DNA of 5,612 nucleotides from Thermoplasmatota archaeon (GTDB taxonomy: Archaea; Thermoplasmatota; Penumbrarchaeia; Penumbrarchaeales; Penumbrarchaeaceae), in NCBI GenBank assembly GCA_030591285.1, contig JAUVBH010000126.1:1-5612 (forward strand), given 5' to 3'. The translations under genes were made by a program, and so were the position numbers. The notes below the pieces were generated by a model. The model did not search any database. It had not been told where the DNA came from and saw only the letters and a program-made list of their open reading frames with translations. Shown here one piece after another: positions 5,478 through 5,612 of this stretch (position 1 is its first letter; each line of letters begins with the position of its first letter).

Positions 5478-5612
5478 TCATTTCTTCCTGATCTTCAGAG
5501 AGAATACCGCACCCACGAGGAACACTATTGCAAAGATCACCAGGATCAGTAGATCTGCCCAGATATCCACCACACCCCACCCCCTAATAAGAACCGATCT
5601 CAGGCCCCTGAC
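5478..5612 (-). CDS. ABC-2 type transporter permease, C-terminal end (partial)
   Basis: Only the last 44 residues are in the window; the frame is open to the right edge and ends with TGA at 5480-5478. They read RGLRSVLIRGWGVVDIWADL, a long hydrophobic helix (LLILVIFAIVFLVGAVFSL) and a basic KIRKK tail. This matches the last part of ABC-2 family permeases: an LRxVLLRG-like amphipathic stretch, a W-x-D-L segment, then the final membrane helix and a short basic cytoplasmic end. Such proteins pair with a cytoplasmic ATPase, usually encoded next to them, for export of drugs, lipids or polysaccharides; the partner would lie outside the window. The substrate cannot be told. The fragment is short, so an unrelated membrane protein is possible. 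Confidence 0.75.
   Translation of the reverse strand, partial: VRGLRSVLIRGWGVVDIWADLLILVIFAIVFLVGAVFSLKIRKK

Overview
The window looks like a chromosomal segment of a euryarchaeon, most likely Thermoplasmatota. Three observations support this. Promoters are TATA-like and lie very close to start codons. An archaeal eIF-2B-related gene is present. There is also a large secreted parallel beta-helix/Ig-like surface protein with about 35 N-glycosylation sequons, an acidic stalk and a C-terminal membrane anchor. The lineage is inferred from gene style, not from a marker gene.

Layout. On the + strand, 3-752 is the 3' part of an eIF-2B alpha/beta/delta-family gene whose start lies outside the window. 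It is followed after 24 bases by a complete extended SDR (NAD-dependent epimerase/reductase, 777-1766), so the two are probably co-transcribed. A short convergent gap (1767-1959) holds what may be a frameshifted remnant of a small membrane-protein gene with its own TATA-like element. On the - strand, 4440-1960 is the beta-helix surface protein. Its promoter overlaps a perfect 7-bp inverted repeat. Upstream of it, also on the - strand, is cutA (4819-4499). At the right edge, 5612-5478 (- strand) is the C-terminus of an ABC-2 type transporter permease.

The most unusual part is the 640-base gap between cutA and the permease (4838-5477). It has no convincing protein gene. It contains two diverged direct tandem copies of a unit of about 175 bases (about 4848-5020 and 5021-5197), plus a third promoter-like segment. 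Each unit has a TATA-like box, then a hairpin of about 42 bases, then a conserved purine-rich block (28 of 38 positions identical without gaps, mostly A/G differences), then a second small hairpin. The main hairpin sits at the same place in both copies although its arms differ in sequence. This suggests tandem paralogous small structured RNA genes of a kind I do not recognise.

There is no evidence for one pathway joining these genes. The window reads as a housekeeping/metabolic pair, a cell-surface protein, a metal-tolerance-family protein, an exporter end and an unexplained RNA-like locus.
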